From Volvox africanus (Eukaryota; Chlorophyta; Chlorophyceae; Chlamydomonadales; Volvocaceae), in contig BSDZ01000032.1 of assembly GCA_030268105.1 (NCBI GenBank), positions 186,001-250,000 on the forward strand: 64,000 bases of DNA. The letters run 5' to 3'. The notes under the pieces were generated by a model. That model did not search any database. It was not told where the DNA came from and worked only from the letters and a program-made list of their open reading frames with translations. The translations under genes were made by a program, and so were the position numbers. How positions within the stretch are numbered: position 1 is the stretch's first letter; each line of letters begins with the position of its first letter. Below, piece by piece: positions 26,399-36,584 of the stretch.

Positions 26399-29300
26399 GC
26401 ATGATGGTGGTGCTTTGGTGGTGGCGGTGGTGGTGGCGATGGCGTTCGTGGAGTCGTCGGTGAAAAGGTAAGTATCGGTGCCGTACCTACTTCCCTCCCG
26501 ATCTCACTCCCTCCCTCCCGTGTGCCCTCCTTTTCCCCCTTCTCCCCCCCCCTCGTTGTTAGGCATGATGGTGGTGCTTTGGTGGTGGCGGTGGTGGTGG
26601 CGATGGCGTTCGTGGAGTCGTCGGTGAAAAGGTAAGTATCGGTGCCGTACCTACTTCCCTCCCGATCTCACTCCCTCCCTCCCGTGTGCCCTCCTTTTCC
26701 CCCTTCTCCCCTCCCCTCGTTGTTAGGCATGATGGTGGTGCTTTGGTGGTGGCGGTGGTGATGGCGATGGCGTTCGTGGAGTCGTCGGTGAAAAGGTAAG
26801 TATCGGTGCCGTACCTACTTCCCTCCCGATCTCACTCCCTCCCTCCCGTGTGCCCTCCTTTTCCCCCTTCTCCCCCCCCCTCGTTGTTAGGCATGATGGT
26901 GGTGCTTTGGTGGTGGCGGTGGTGGTGGCGATGGCGTTCGTGGAGTCGTCGGTGAAAAGGTAAGTATCGGTGCCGTACCTACTTCCCTCCCGATCTCACT
27001 CCCTCCCTCCCGTGTGCCCTCCTTTTCCCCCTTCTCCCCCCCCCTCGTTGTTAGGCATGATGGTGGTGCTTTGGTGGTGGCGGTGGTGGTGGCGATGGCG
27101 TTCGTGGAGTCGTCGGTGAAAAGGTAAGTATCGGTGCCGTACCTACTTCCCTCCCGATCTCACTCCCTCCCTCCCGTGTGCCCTCCTTTTCCCCCTTCTC
27201 CCCCCCCCCTCGTTGTTAGGCATGATGGTGGTGCTTTGGTGGTGGCGATGGTGGTGGCGATGGCGTTCGTGGAGTCGTCGGTGAAAAGGTAAGTATCGGT
27301 GCCGTACCTACTTCCCTCCCGATCTCACTCCCTCCCTCCCGTGTGCCCTCCTTTTCCCCCTTCTCCCCCCCCCTCGTTGTTAGGCATGATGGTGGTGCTT
27401 TGGTGGTGGCGGTGGTGGTGGCGATGGCGTTCGTGGAGTCGTCGGTGAAAAGGTAAGTATCGGTGCCGTACCTACTTCCCTCCCGATCTCACTCCCTCCC
27501 TCCCGTGTGCCCTCCTTTTCCCCCTTCTCCCCCCCCCCTCGTTGTTAGGCATGATGGTGGTGCTTTGGTGGTGGCGGTGGTGGTGGCGATGGCGTTCGTG
27601 GAGTCGTCGGTGAAAAGGTAAGTATCGGTGCCGTACCTACTTCCCTCCCGATCTCACTCCCTCCCTCCCGTGTGCCCTCCTTTTCCCCCTTCTCCCCCCC
27701 CCCTCGTTGTTAGGCATGATGGTGGTGCTTTGGTGGTGGCGATGGTGGTGGCGATGGCGTTCGTGGAGTCGTCGGTGAAAAGGTAAGTATCGGTGCCGTA
27801 CCTACTTCCCTCCCGATCTCACTCCCTCCCTCCCGTGTGCCCTCCTTTTCCCCCTTCTCCCCCCCCCCCTCGTTGTTAGGCATGATGGTGGTGCTTTGGT
27901 GGTGGCGGTGGTGGTGGCGATGGCGTTCGTGGAGTCGTCGGTGAAAAGGTAAGTATCGGTGCCGTACCTACTTCCCTCCCGATCTCACTCCCTCCCTCCC
28001 GTGTGCCCTCCTTTTCCCCCTTCTCCCCCCCCCTCGTTGTTAGGCATGATGGTGGTGCTTTGGTGGTGGCGGTGGTGGTGGCGATGGCGTTCGTGGAGTC
28101 GTCGGTGAAAAGGTAAGTATCGGTGCCGTACCTACTTCCCTCCCGATCTCACTCCCTCCCTCCCGTGTGCCCTCCTTTTCCCCCTTCTCCCCCCCCCTCG
28201 TTGTTAGGCATGATGGTGGTGCTTTGGTGGTGGCGGTGGTGGTGGCGATGGCGTTCGTGGAGTCGTCGGTGAAAAGGTAAGTATCGGTGCCGTACCTACT
28301 TCCCTCCCGATCTCACTCCCTCCCTCCCGTGTGCCCTCCTTTTCCCCCTTCTCCCCCCCCCTCGTTGTTAGGCATGATGGTGGTGCTTTGGTGGTGGCGG
28401 TGGTGATGGCGATGGCGTTCGTGGAGTCGTCGGTGAAAAGGTAAGTATCGGTGCCGTACCTACTTCCCTCCCGATCTCACTCCCTCCCTCCCGTGTGCCC
28501 TCCTTTTCCCCCTTCTCCCCCCCCCTCGTTGTTAGGCATGATGGTGGTGCTTTGGTGGTGGCGGTGGTGATGGCGATGGCGTTCGTGGAGTCGTCGGTGA
28601 AAAGGTAAGTATCGGTGCCGTACCTACTTCCCTCCCGATCTCACTCCCTCCCTCCCGTGTGCCCTCCTTTTCCCCCTTCTCCCCCCCCCCTCGTTTTTAG
28701 GCATGATGGTGGTGCTTTGGTGGTGGCGGTGGTGGTGGCGATGGCGTTCGTGGAGTCGTCGGTGAAAAGGTAAGTATCGGTGCCGTACCTACTTCCCTCC
28801 CGATCTCACTCCCTCCCTCCCGTGTGCCCTCCTTTTCCCCCTTCTCCCCCCCCCCTCGTTTTTAGGCATGATGGTGGTGCTTTGGTGGTGGCGGTGGTGG
28901 TGGCGATGGCGTTCGTGGAGTCGTCGGTGAAAAGGTAAGTATCGGTGCCGTACCTACTTCCCTCCCGATCTCACTCCCTCCCTCCCGTGTGCCCTCCTTT
29001 TCCCCCTTCTCCCCCCCCCTCGTTGTTAGGCATGATGGTGGTGCTTTGGTGGTGGCGGTGGTGGTGGCGATGGCGTTCGTGGAGTCGTCGGTGAAAAGGT
29101 AAGTATCGGTGCCGTACCTACTTCCCTCCCGATCTCACTCCCTCCCTCCCGTGTGCCCTCCTTTTCCCCCTTCTCCCCCCCCCTCGTTGTTAGGCATGAT
29201 GGTGGTGCTTTGGTGGTGGCGGTGGTGGTGGCGATGGCGTTCGTGGAGTCGTCGGTGAAAAGGTAAGTATCGGTGCCGTACCTACTTCCCTCCCGATCTC

Positions 29301-32300
29301 ACTCCCTCCCTCCCGTGTGCCCTCCTTTTCCCCCTTCTCCCCCCCCCTCGTTGTTAGGCATGATGGTGGTGCTTTGGTGGTGGCGGTGGTGGTGGCGATG
29401 GCGTTCGTGGAGTCGTCGGTGAAAAGGTAAGTATCGGTGCCGTACCTACTTCCCTCCCGATCTCACTCCCTCCCTCCCGTGTGCCCTCCTTTTCCCCCTT
29501 CTCCCCCCCCCTCGTTGTTAGGCATGATGGTGGTGCTTTGGTGGTGGCGGTGGTGGTGGCGATGGCGTTCGTGGAGTCGTCGGTGAAAAGGTAAGTATCG
29601 GTGCCGTACCTACTTCCCTCCCGATCTCACTCCCTCCCTCCCGTGTGCCCTCCTTTTCCCCCTTCTCCCCCCCCCTCGTTGTTAGGCATGATGGTGGTGC
29701 TTTGGTGGTGGCGGTGGTGATGGCGATGGCGTTCGTGGAGTCGTCGGTGAAAAGGTAAGTATCGGTGCCGTACCTACTTCCCTCCCGATCTCACTCCCTC
29801 CCTCCCGTGTGCCCTCCTTTTCCCCCTTCTCCCCCCCCCCTCGTTTTTAGGCATGATGGTGGTGCTTTGGTGGTGGCGGTGGTGGTGGCGATGGCGTTCG
29901 TGGAGTCGTCGGTGAAAAGGTAAGTATCGGTGCCGTACCTACTTCCCTCCCGATCTCACTCCCTCCCTCCCGTGTGCCCTCCTTTTCCCCCTTCTCCCCC
30001 CCCCTCGTTGTTAGGCATGATGGTGGTGCTTTGGTGGTGGCGGTGGTGGTGGCGATGGCGTTCGTGGAGTCGTCGGTGAAAAGGTAAGTATCGGTGCCGT
30101 ACCTACTTCCCTCCCGATCTCACTCCCTCCCTCCCGTGTGCCCTCCTTTTCCCCCTTCTCCCCCCCCCCTCGTTGTTAGGCATGATGGTGGTGCTTTGGT
30201 GGTGGCGGTGGTGGTGGCGATGGCGTTCGTGGAGTCGTCGGTGAAAAGGTAAGTATCGGTGCCGTACCTACTTCCCTCCCGATCTCACTCCCTCCCTCCC
30301 GTGTGCCCTCCTTTTCCCCCTTCTCCCCCCCCCTCGTTGTTAGGCATGATGGTGGTGCTTTGGTGGTGGCGGTGGTGATGGCGATGGCGTTCGTGGAGTC
30401 GTCGGTGAAAAGGTAAGTATCGGTGCCGTACCTACTTCCCTCCCGATCTCACTCCCTCCCTCCCGTGTGCCCTCCTTTTCCCCCTTCTCCCCCCCCCTCG
30501 TTGTTAGGCATGATGGTGGTGCTTTGGTGGTGGCGATGGTGGTGGCGATGGCGTTCGTGGAGTCGTCGGTGAAAAGGTAAGTATCGGTGCCGTACCTACT
30601 TCCCTCCCGATCTCACTCCCTCCCTCCCGTGTGCCCTCCTTTTCCCCCTTCTCCCCCCCCCCCGTTGTTAGGCATGATGGTGGTGCTTTGGTGGTGGCGA
30701 TGGTGGTGGCGATGGCGTTCGTGGAGTCGTCGGTGAAAAGGTAAGTATCGGTGCCGTACCTACTTCCCTCCCGATCTCACTCCCTCCCTCCCGTGTGCCC
30801 TCCTTTTCCCCCTTCTCCCCCCCACTCGTTGTTAGGCATGATGGTGGTGCTTTGGTGGTGGCGGTGGTGGTGGCGATGGCGTTCGTGGAGTCGTCGTTGA
30901 AAAGGTAAGTATCGGTGCCGTACCTACTTCCCTCCCGATCTCACTCCCTCCCTCCCGTGTGCCCTCCTTTTCCCCCTTCTCCCCCCCCCTCGTTGTTAGG
31001 CATGATGGTGGTGCTTTGGTGGTGGCGGTGGTGGTGGCGATGGCGTTCGTGGAGTCGTCGGTGAAAAGGTAAGTATCGGTGCCGTACCTACTTCCCTCCC
31101 GATCTCACTCCCTCCCTCCCGTGTGCCCTCCTTTTCCCCCTTCTCCCCCCCCCTCGTTGTTAGGCATGATGGTGGTGCTTTGGTGGTGGCGGTGGTGGTG
31201 GCGATGGCGTTCGTGGAGTCGTCGGTGAAAAGGTAAGTATCGGTGCCGTACCTACTTCCCTCCCGATCTCACTCCCTCCCTCCCGTGTGCCCTCCTTTTC
31301 CCCCTTCTCCCCCCCCCTCGTTGTTAGGCATGATGGTGGTGCTTTGGTGGTGGCGGTGGTGGTGGCGATGGCGTTCGTGGAGTCGTCGGTGAAAAGGTAA
31401 GTATCGGTGCCGTACCTACTTCCCTCCCGATCTCACTCCCTCCCTCCCGTGTGCCCTCCTTTTCCCCCTTCTCCCCCCCCCTCGTTGTTAGGCATGATGG
31501 TGGTGCTTTGGTGGTGGCGGTGGTGATGGCGATGGCGTTCGTGGAGTCGTCGGTGAAAAGGTAAGTATCGGTGCCGTACCTACTTCCCTCCCGATCTCAC
31601 TCCCTCCCTCCCGTGTGCCCTCCTTTTCCCCCTTCTCCCCCCCCCCTCGTTTTTAGGCATGATGGTGGTGCTTTGGTGGTGGCGGTGGTGGTGGCGATGG
31701 CGTTCGTGGAGTCGTCGGTGAAAAGGTAAGTATCGGTGCCGTACCTACTTCCCTCCCGATCTCACTCCCTCCCTCCCGTGTGCCCTCCTTTTCCCCCTTC
31801 TCCCCCCCCCTCGTTGTTAGGCATGATGGTGGTGCTTTGGTGGTGGCGGTGGTGGTGGCGATGGCGTTCGTGGAGTCGTCGGTGAAAAGGTAAGTATCGG
31901 TGCCGTACCTACTTCCCTCCCGATCTCACTCCCTCCCTCCCGTGTGCCCTCCTTTTCCCCCTTCTCCCCCCCCCTCGTTGTTAGGCATGATGGTGGTGCT
32001 TTGGTGGTGGCGGTGGTGATGGCGATGGCGTTCGTGGAGTCGTCGGTGAAAAGGTAAGTATCGGTGCCGTACCTACTTCCCTCCCGATCTCACTCCCTCC
32101 CTCCCGTGTGCCCTCCTTTTCCCCCTTCTCCCCCCCCCTCGTTGTTAGGCATGATGGTGGTGCTTTGGTGGTGGCGATGGTGGTGGCGATGGCGTTCGTG
32201 GAGTCGTCGGTGAAAAGGTAAGTATCGGTGCCGTACCTACTTCCCTCCCGATCTCACTCCCTCCCTCCCGTGTGCCCTCCTTTTCCCCCTTCTCCCCCCC

Positions 32301-35300
32301 CCCCGTTGTTAGGCATGATGGTGGTGCTTTGGTGGTGGCGATGGTGGTGGCGATGGCGTTCGTGGAGTCGTCGGTGAAAAGGTAAGTATCGGTGCCGTAC
32401 CTACTTCCCTCCCGATCTCACTCCCTCCCTCCCGTGTGCCCTCCTTTTCCCCCTTCTCCCCCCCACTCGTTGTTAGGCATGATGGTGGTGCTTTGGTGGT
32501 GGCGGTGGTGGTGGCGATGGCGTTCGTGGAGTCGTCGTTGAAAAGGTAAGTATCGGTGCCGTACCTACTTCCCTCCCGATCTCACTCCCTCCCTCCCGTG
32601 TGCCCTCCTTTTCCCCCTTCTCCCCCCCCCCTCGTTTTTAGGCATGATGGTGGTGCTTTGGTGGTGGCGGTGGTGGTGGCGATGGCGTTCGTGGAGTCGT
32701 CGGTGAAAAGGTAAGTATCGGTGCCGTACCTACTTCCCTCCCGATCTCACTCCCTCCCTCCCGTGTGCCCTCCTTTTCCCCCTTCTCCCCCCCCTTCGTT
32801 GTTAGGCATGATGGTGGTGCTTTGGTGGTGGCGATGGTGGTGGCGATGGCGTTCGTGGAGTCGTCGGTGAAAAGGTAAGTATCGGTGCCGTACCTACTTC
32901 CCTCCCGATCTCACTCCCTCCCTCCCGTGTGCCCTCCTTTTCCCCCTTCTCCCCCCCCCTCGTTGTTAGGCATGATGGTGGTGCTTTGGTGGTGGCGGTG
33001 GTGGTGGCGATGGCGTTCGTGGAGTCGTCGTTGAAAAGGTAAGTATCGGTGCCGTACCTACTTCCCTCCCGATCTCACTCCCTCCCTCCCGTGTGCCCTC
33101 CTTTTCCCCCTTCTCCCCCCCCCCTCGTTTTTAGGCATGATGGTGGTGCTTTGGTGGTGGCGGTGGTGGTGGCGATGGCGTTCGTGGAGTCGTCGGTGAA
33201 AAGGTAAGTATCGGTGCCGTACCTACTTCCCTCCCGATCTCACTCCCTCCCTCCCGTGTGCCCTCCTTTTCCCCCTTCTACCCCCCCCCCTCGTTGTTAG
33301 GCATGATGGTGGTGCTTTGGTGGTGGCGGTGGTGATGGCGATGGCGTTCGTGGAGTCGTCGGTGAAAAGGTAAGTATCGGTGCCGTACCTACTTCCCTCC
33401 CGATCTCACTCCCTCCCTCCCGTGTGCCCTCCTTTTCCCCCTTCTCCCCCCCCCTCGTTGTTAGGCATGATGGTGGTGCTTTGGTGGTGGCGGTGGTGGT
33501 GGCGATGGCGTTCGTGGAGTCGTCGGTGAAAAGGTAAGTATCGGTGCCGTACCTACTTCCCTCCCGATCTCACTCCCTCCCTCCCGTGTGCCCTCCTTTT
33601 CCCCCTTCTCCCCCCCCCCTCGTTGTTAGGCATGATGGTGGTGCTTTGGTGGTGGCGGTGGTGGTGGCGATGGCGTTCGTGGAGTCGTCGGTGAAAAGGT
33701 AAGTATCGGTGCCGTACCTACTTCCCTCCCGATCTCACTCCCTCCCTCCCGTGTGCCCTCCTTTTCCCCCTTCTCCCCCCCCCTCGTTGTTAGGCATGAT
33801 GGTGGTGCTTTGGTGGTGGCGGTGGTGGTGGCGATGGCGTTCGTGGAGTCGTCGGTGAAAAGGTAAGTATCGGTGCCGTACCTACTTCCCTCCCGATCTC
33901 ACTCCCTCCCTCCCGTGTGCCCTCCTTTTCCCCCTTCTCCCCCCCCCCTCGTTGTTAGGCATGATGGTGGTGCTTTGGTGGTGGCGATGGTGGTGGCGAT
34001 GGCGTTCGTGGAGTCGTCGGTGAAAAGGTAAGTATCGGTGCCGTACCTACTTCCCTCCCGATCTCACTCCCTCCCTCCCGTGTGCCCTCCTTTTCCCCCT
34101 TCTCCCCCCCCCTCGTTGTTAGGCATGATGGTGGTGCTTTGGTGGTGGCGGTGGTGGTGGCGATGGCGTTCGTGGAGTCGTCGGTGAAAAGGTAAGTATC
34201 GGTGCCGTACCTACTTCCCTCCCGATCTCACTCCCTCCCTCCCGTGTGCCCTCCTTTTCCCCCTTCTCCCCCCCCCTCGTTGTTAGGCATGATGGTGGTG
34301 CTTTGGTGGTGGCGGTGGTGGTGGCGATGGCGTTCGTGGAGTCGTCGGTGAAAAGGTAAGTATCGGTGCCGTACCTACTTCCCTCCCGATCTCACTCCCT
34401 CCCTCCCGTGTGCCCTCCTTTTCCCCCTTCTCCCCCCCCCTCGTTGTTAGGCATGATGGTGGTGCTTTGGTGGTGGCGGTGGTGGTGGCGATGGCGTTCG
34501 TGGAGTCGTCGGTGAAAAGGTAAGTATCGGTGCCGTACCTACTTCCCTCCCGATCTCACTCCCTCCCTCCCGTGTGCCCTCCTTTTCCCCCTTCTCCCCC
34601 CCCCTCGTTGTTAGGCATGATGGTGGTGCTTTGGTGGTGGCGGTGGTGGTGGCGATGGCGTTCTTGGAGTCGTCGGTGAAAAGGTAAGTATCGGTGCCGT
34701 ACCTACTTCCCTCCCGATCTCACTCCCTCCCTCCCGTGTGCCCTCCTTTTCCCCCTTCTCCCCCCCCCCCTCGTTGTTAGGCATGATGGTGGTGCTTTGG
34801 TGGTGGCGATGGTGGTGGCGATGGCGTTCGTGGAGTCGTCGGTGAAAAGGTAAGTATCGGTGCCGTACCTACTTCCCTCCCGATCTCACTCCCTCCCTCC
34901 CGTGTGCCCTCCTTTTCCCCCTTCTCCCCCCCCCTCGTTGTTAGGCATGATGGTGGTGCTTTGGTGGTGGCGGTGGTGATGGCGATGGCGTTCGTGGAGT
35001 CGTCGGTGAAAAGGTAAGTATCGGTGCCGTACCTACTTCCCTCCCGATCTCACTCCCTCCCTCCCGTGTGCCCTCCTTTTCCCCCTTCTCCCCCCCCCTC
35101 GTTGTTAGGCATGATGGTGGTGCTTTGGTGGTGGCGATGGTGGTGGCGATGGCGTTCGTGGAGTCGTCGGTGAAAAGGTAAGTATCGGTGCCGTACCTAC
35201 TTCCCTCCCGATCTCACTCCCTCCCTCCCGTGTGCCCTCCTTTTCCCCCTTCTCCCCCCCCCTCGTTGTTAGGCATGATGGTGGTGCTTTGGTGGTGGCG

Positions 35301-36498
35301 GTGGTGGTGGCGATGGCGTTCGTGGAGTCGTCGGTGAAAAGGTAAGTATCGGTGCCGTACCTACTTCCCTCCCGATCTCACTCCCTCCCTCCCGTGTGCC
35401 CTCCTTTTCCCCCTTCTCCCCCCCCCTCGTTGTTAGGCATGATGGTGGTGCTTTGGTGGTGGCGGTGGTGATGGCGATGGCGTTCGTGGAGTCGTCGGTG
35501 AAAAGGTAAGTATCGGTGCCGTACCTACTTCCCTCCCGATCTCACTCCCTCCCTCCCGTGTGCCCTCCTTTTCCCCCTTCTCCCCCCCCCCTCGTTGTTA
35601 GGCATGATGGTGGTGCTTTGGTGGTGGCGGTGGTGATGGCGATGGCGTTCGTGGAGTCGTCGGTGAAAAGGTAAGTATCGGTGCCGTACCTACTTCCCTC
35701 CCGATCTCACTCCCTCCCTCCCGTGTGCCCTCCTTTTCCCCCTTCTCCCCCCCCCCCTCGTTGTTAGGCATGATGGTGGTGCTTTGGTGGTGGCGATGGT
35801 GGTGGCGATGGCGTTCGTGGAGTCGTCGGTGAAAAGGTAAGTATCGGTGCCGTACCTACTTCCCTCCCGATCTCACTCCCTCCCTCCCGTGTGCCCTCCT
35901 TTTCCCCCTTCTCCCCCCCCCTCGTTGTTAGGCATGATGGTGGTGCTTTGGTGGTGGCGGTGGTGGTGGCGATGGCGTTCTTGGAGTCGTCGGTGAAAAG
36001 GTAAGTATCGGTGCCGTACCTACTTCCCTCCCGATCTCACTCCCTCCCTCCCGTGTGCCCTCCTTTTCCCCCTTCTCCCCCCCCCCCTCGTTGTTAGGCA
36101 TGATGGTGGTGCTTTGGTGGTGGCGGTGGTGGTGGCGATGGCGTTCTTGGAGTCGTCGGTGAAAAGGTAAGTATCGGTGCCGTACCTACTTCCCTCCCGA
36201 TCTCACTCCCTCCCTCCCGTGTGCCCTCCTTTTCCCCCTTCTCCCCCCCCCCCTCGTTGTTAGGCATGATGGTGGTGCTTTGGTGGTGGCGATGGTGGTG
36301 GCGATGGCGTTCGTGGAGTCGTCGGTGAAAAGGTAAGTATCGGTGCCGTACCTACTTCCCTCCCGATCTCACTCCCTCCCTCCCGTGTGCCCTCCTTTTC
36401 CCCCTTCTACCCCCCCCCCTCGTTGTTAGGCATGATGGTGGTGCTTTGGTGGTGGCGGTGGTGATGGCGATGGCGTTCGTGGAGTCGTCGGTGAAAAG
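26399..36498 (+). repeat. Array 2: 62 tandem exon-intron modules of 164-166 nt
   Basis: I counted 62 consecutive copies, with exons starting at 26399, 26563, 26727 and so on to 36430. Each module has a 69-nt exon and an intron of 95-97 nt. The intron starts GTAAGTATCGG, has a CTCAC branch-like site and a long pyrimidine tract with C7-C11, and ends TTGTTAG (TTTTTAG in exons 15, 16, 22, 33, 39 and 42). The exon is open in only one of three frames, where it enters with two borrowed bases and leaves with two. It gives 23 residues starting HDGGALVVAV, with a Val/Ala core and ending VESSVKR. Intron retention gives AGG TAA, an immediate stop. No exon copy has an indel or a stop in this frame. Exon changes are Val to Met and Val to Leu. 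The last exon joins the unique exon at 36585 in the same phase. If fully spliced the array would encode about 1426 residues. Expression is not shown by sequence alone. Confidence 0.9.
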
Positions 36499-36584
36499 GT
36501 AAGTATCGGTATCCAAACTCCACAGTCTTCAACACCCCGTCCTGATGGCACTTTCTTAATCTTGCACTCGGTTGCTCTCCACAG
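36499..36584 (+). other. Boundary intron between array 2 and unique exons
   Basis: This 86-nt GT-AG intron begins GTAAGTATCGGT like all array introns, then becomes unique sequence after about 12 nt and ends CTCTCCACAG. The right edge of the array therefore lies inside an intron, just after a donor. This is the expected result if the duplication breakpoints fell in introns and exon structure was preserved. Confidence 0.8.

Noticed and set aside
26399..36498. CRISPR array
   Set aside because: The repeat has no variable spacers; the whole 164-nt module is repeated. It has splice signals and lies in a eukaryotic context without cas genes.
2966..36498. Transposable element or introner expansion
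   Set aside because: Units are strictly tandem and head-to-tail, with no terminal inverted repeats, no target duplications and no encoded transposase. Tandem unequal exchange explains the pattern better.
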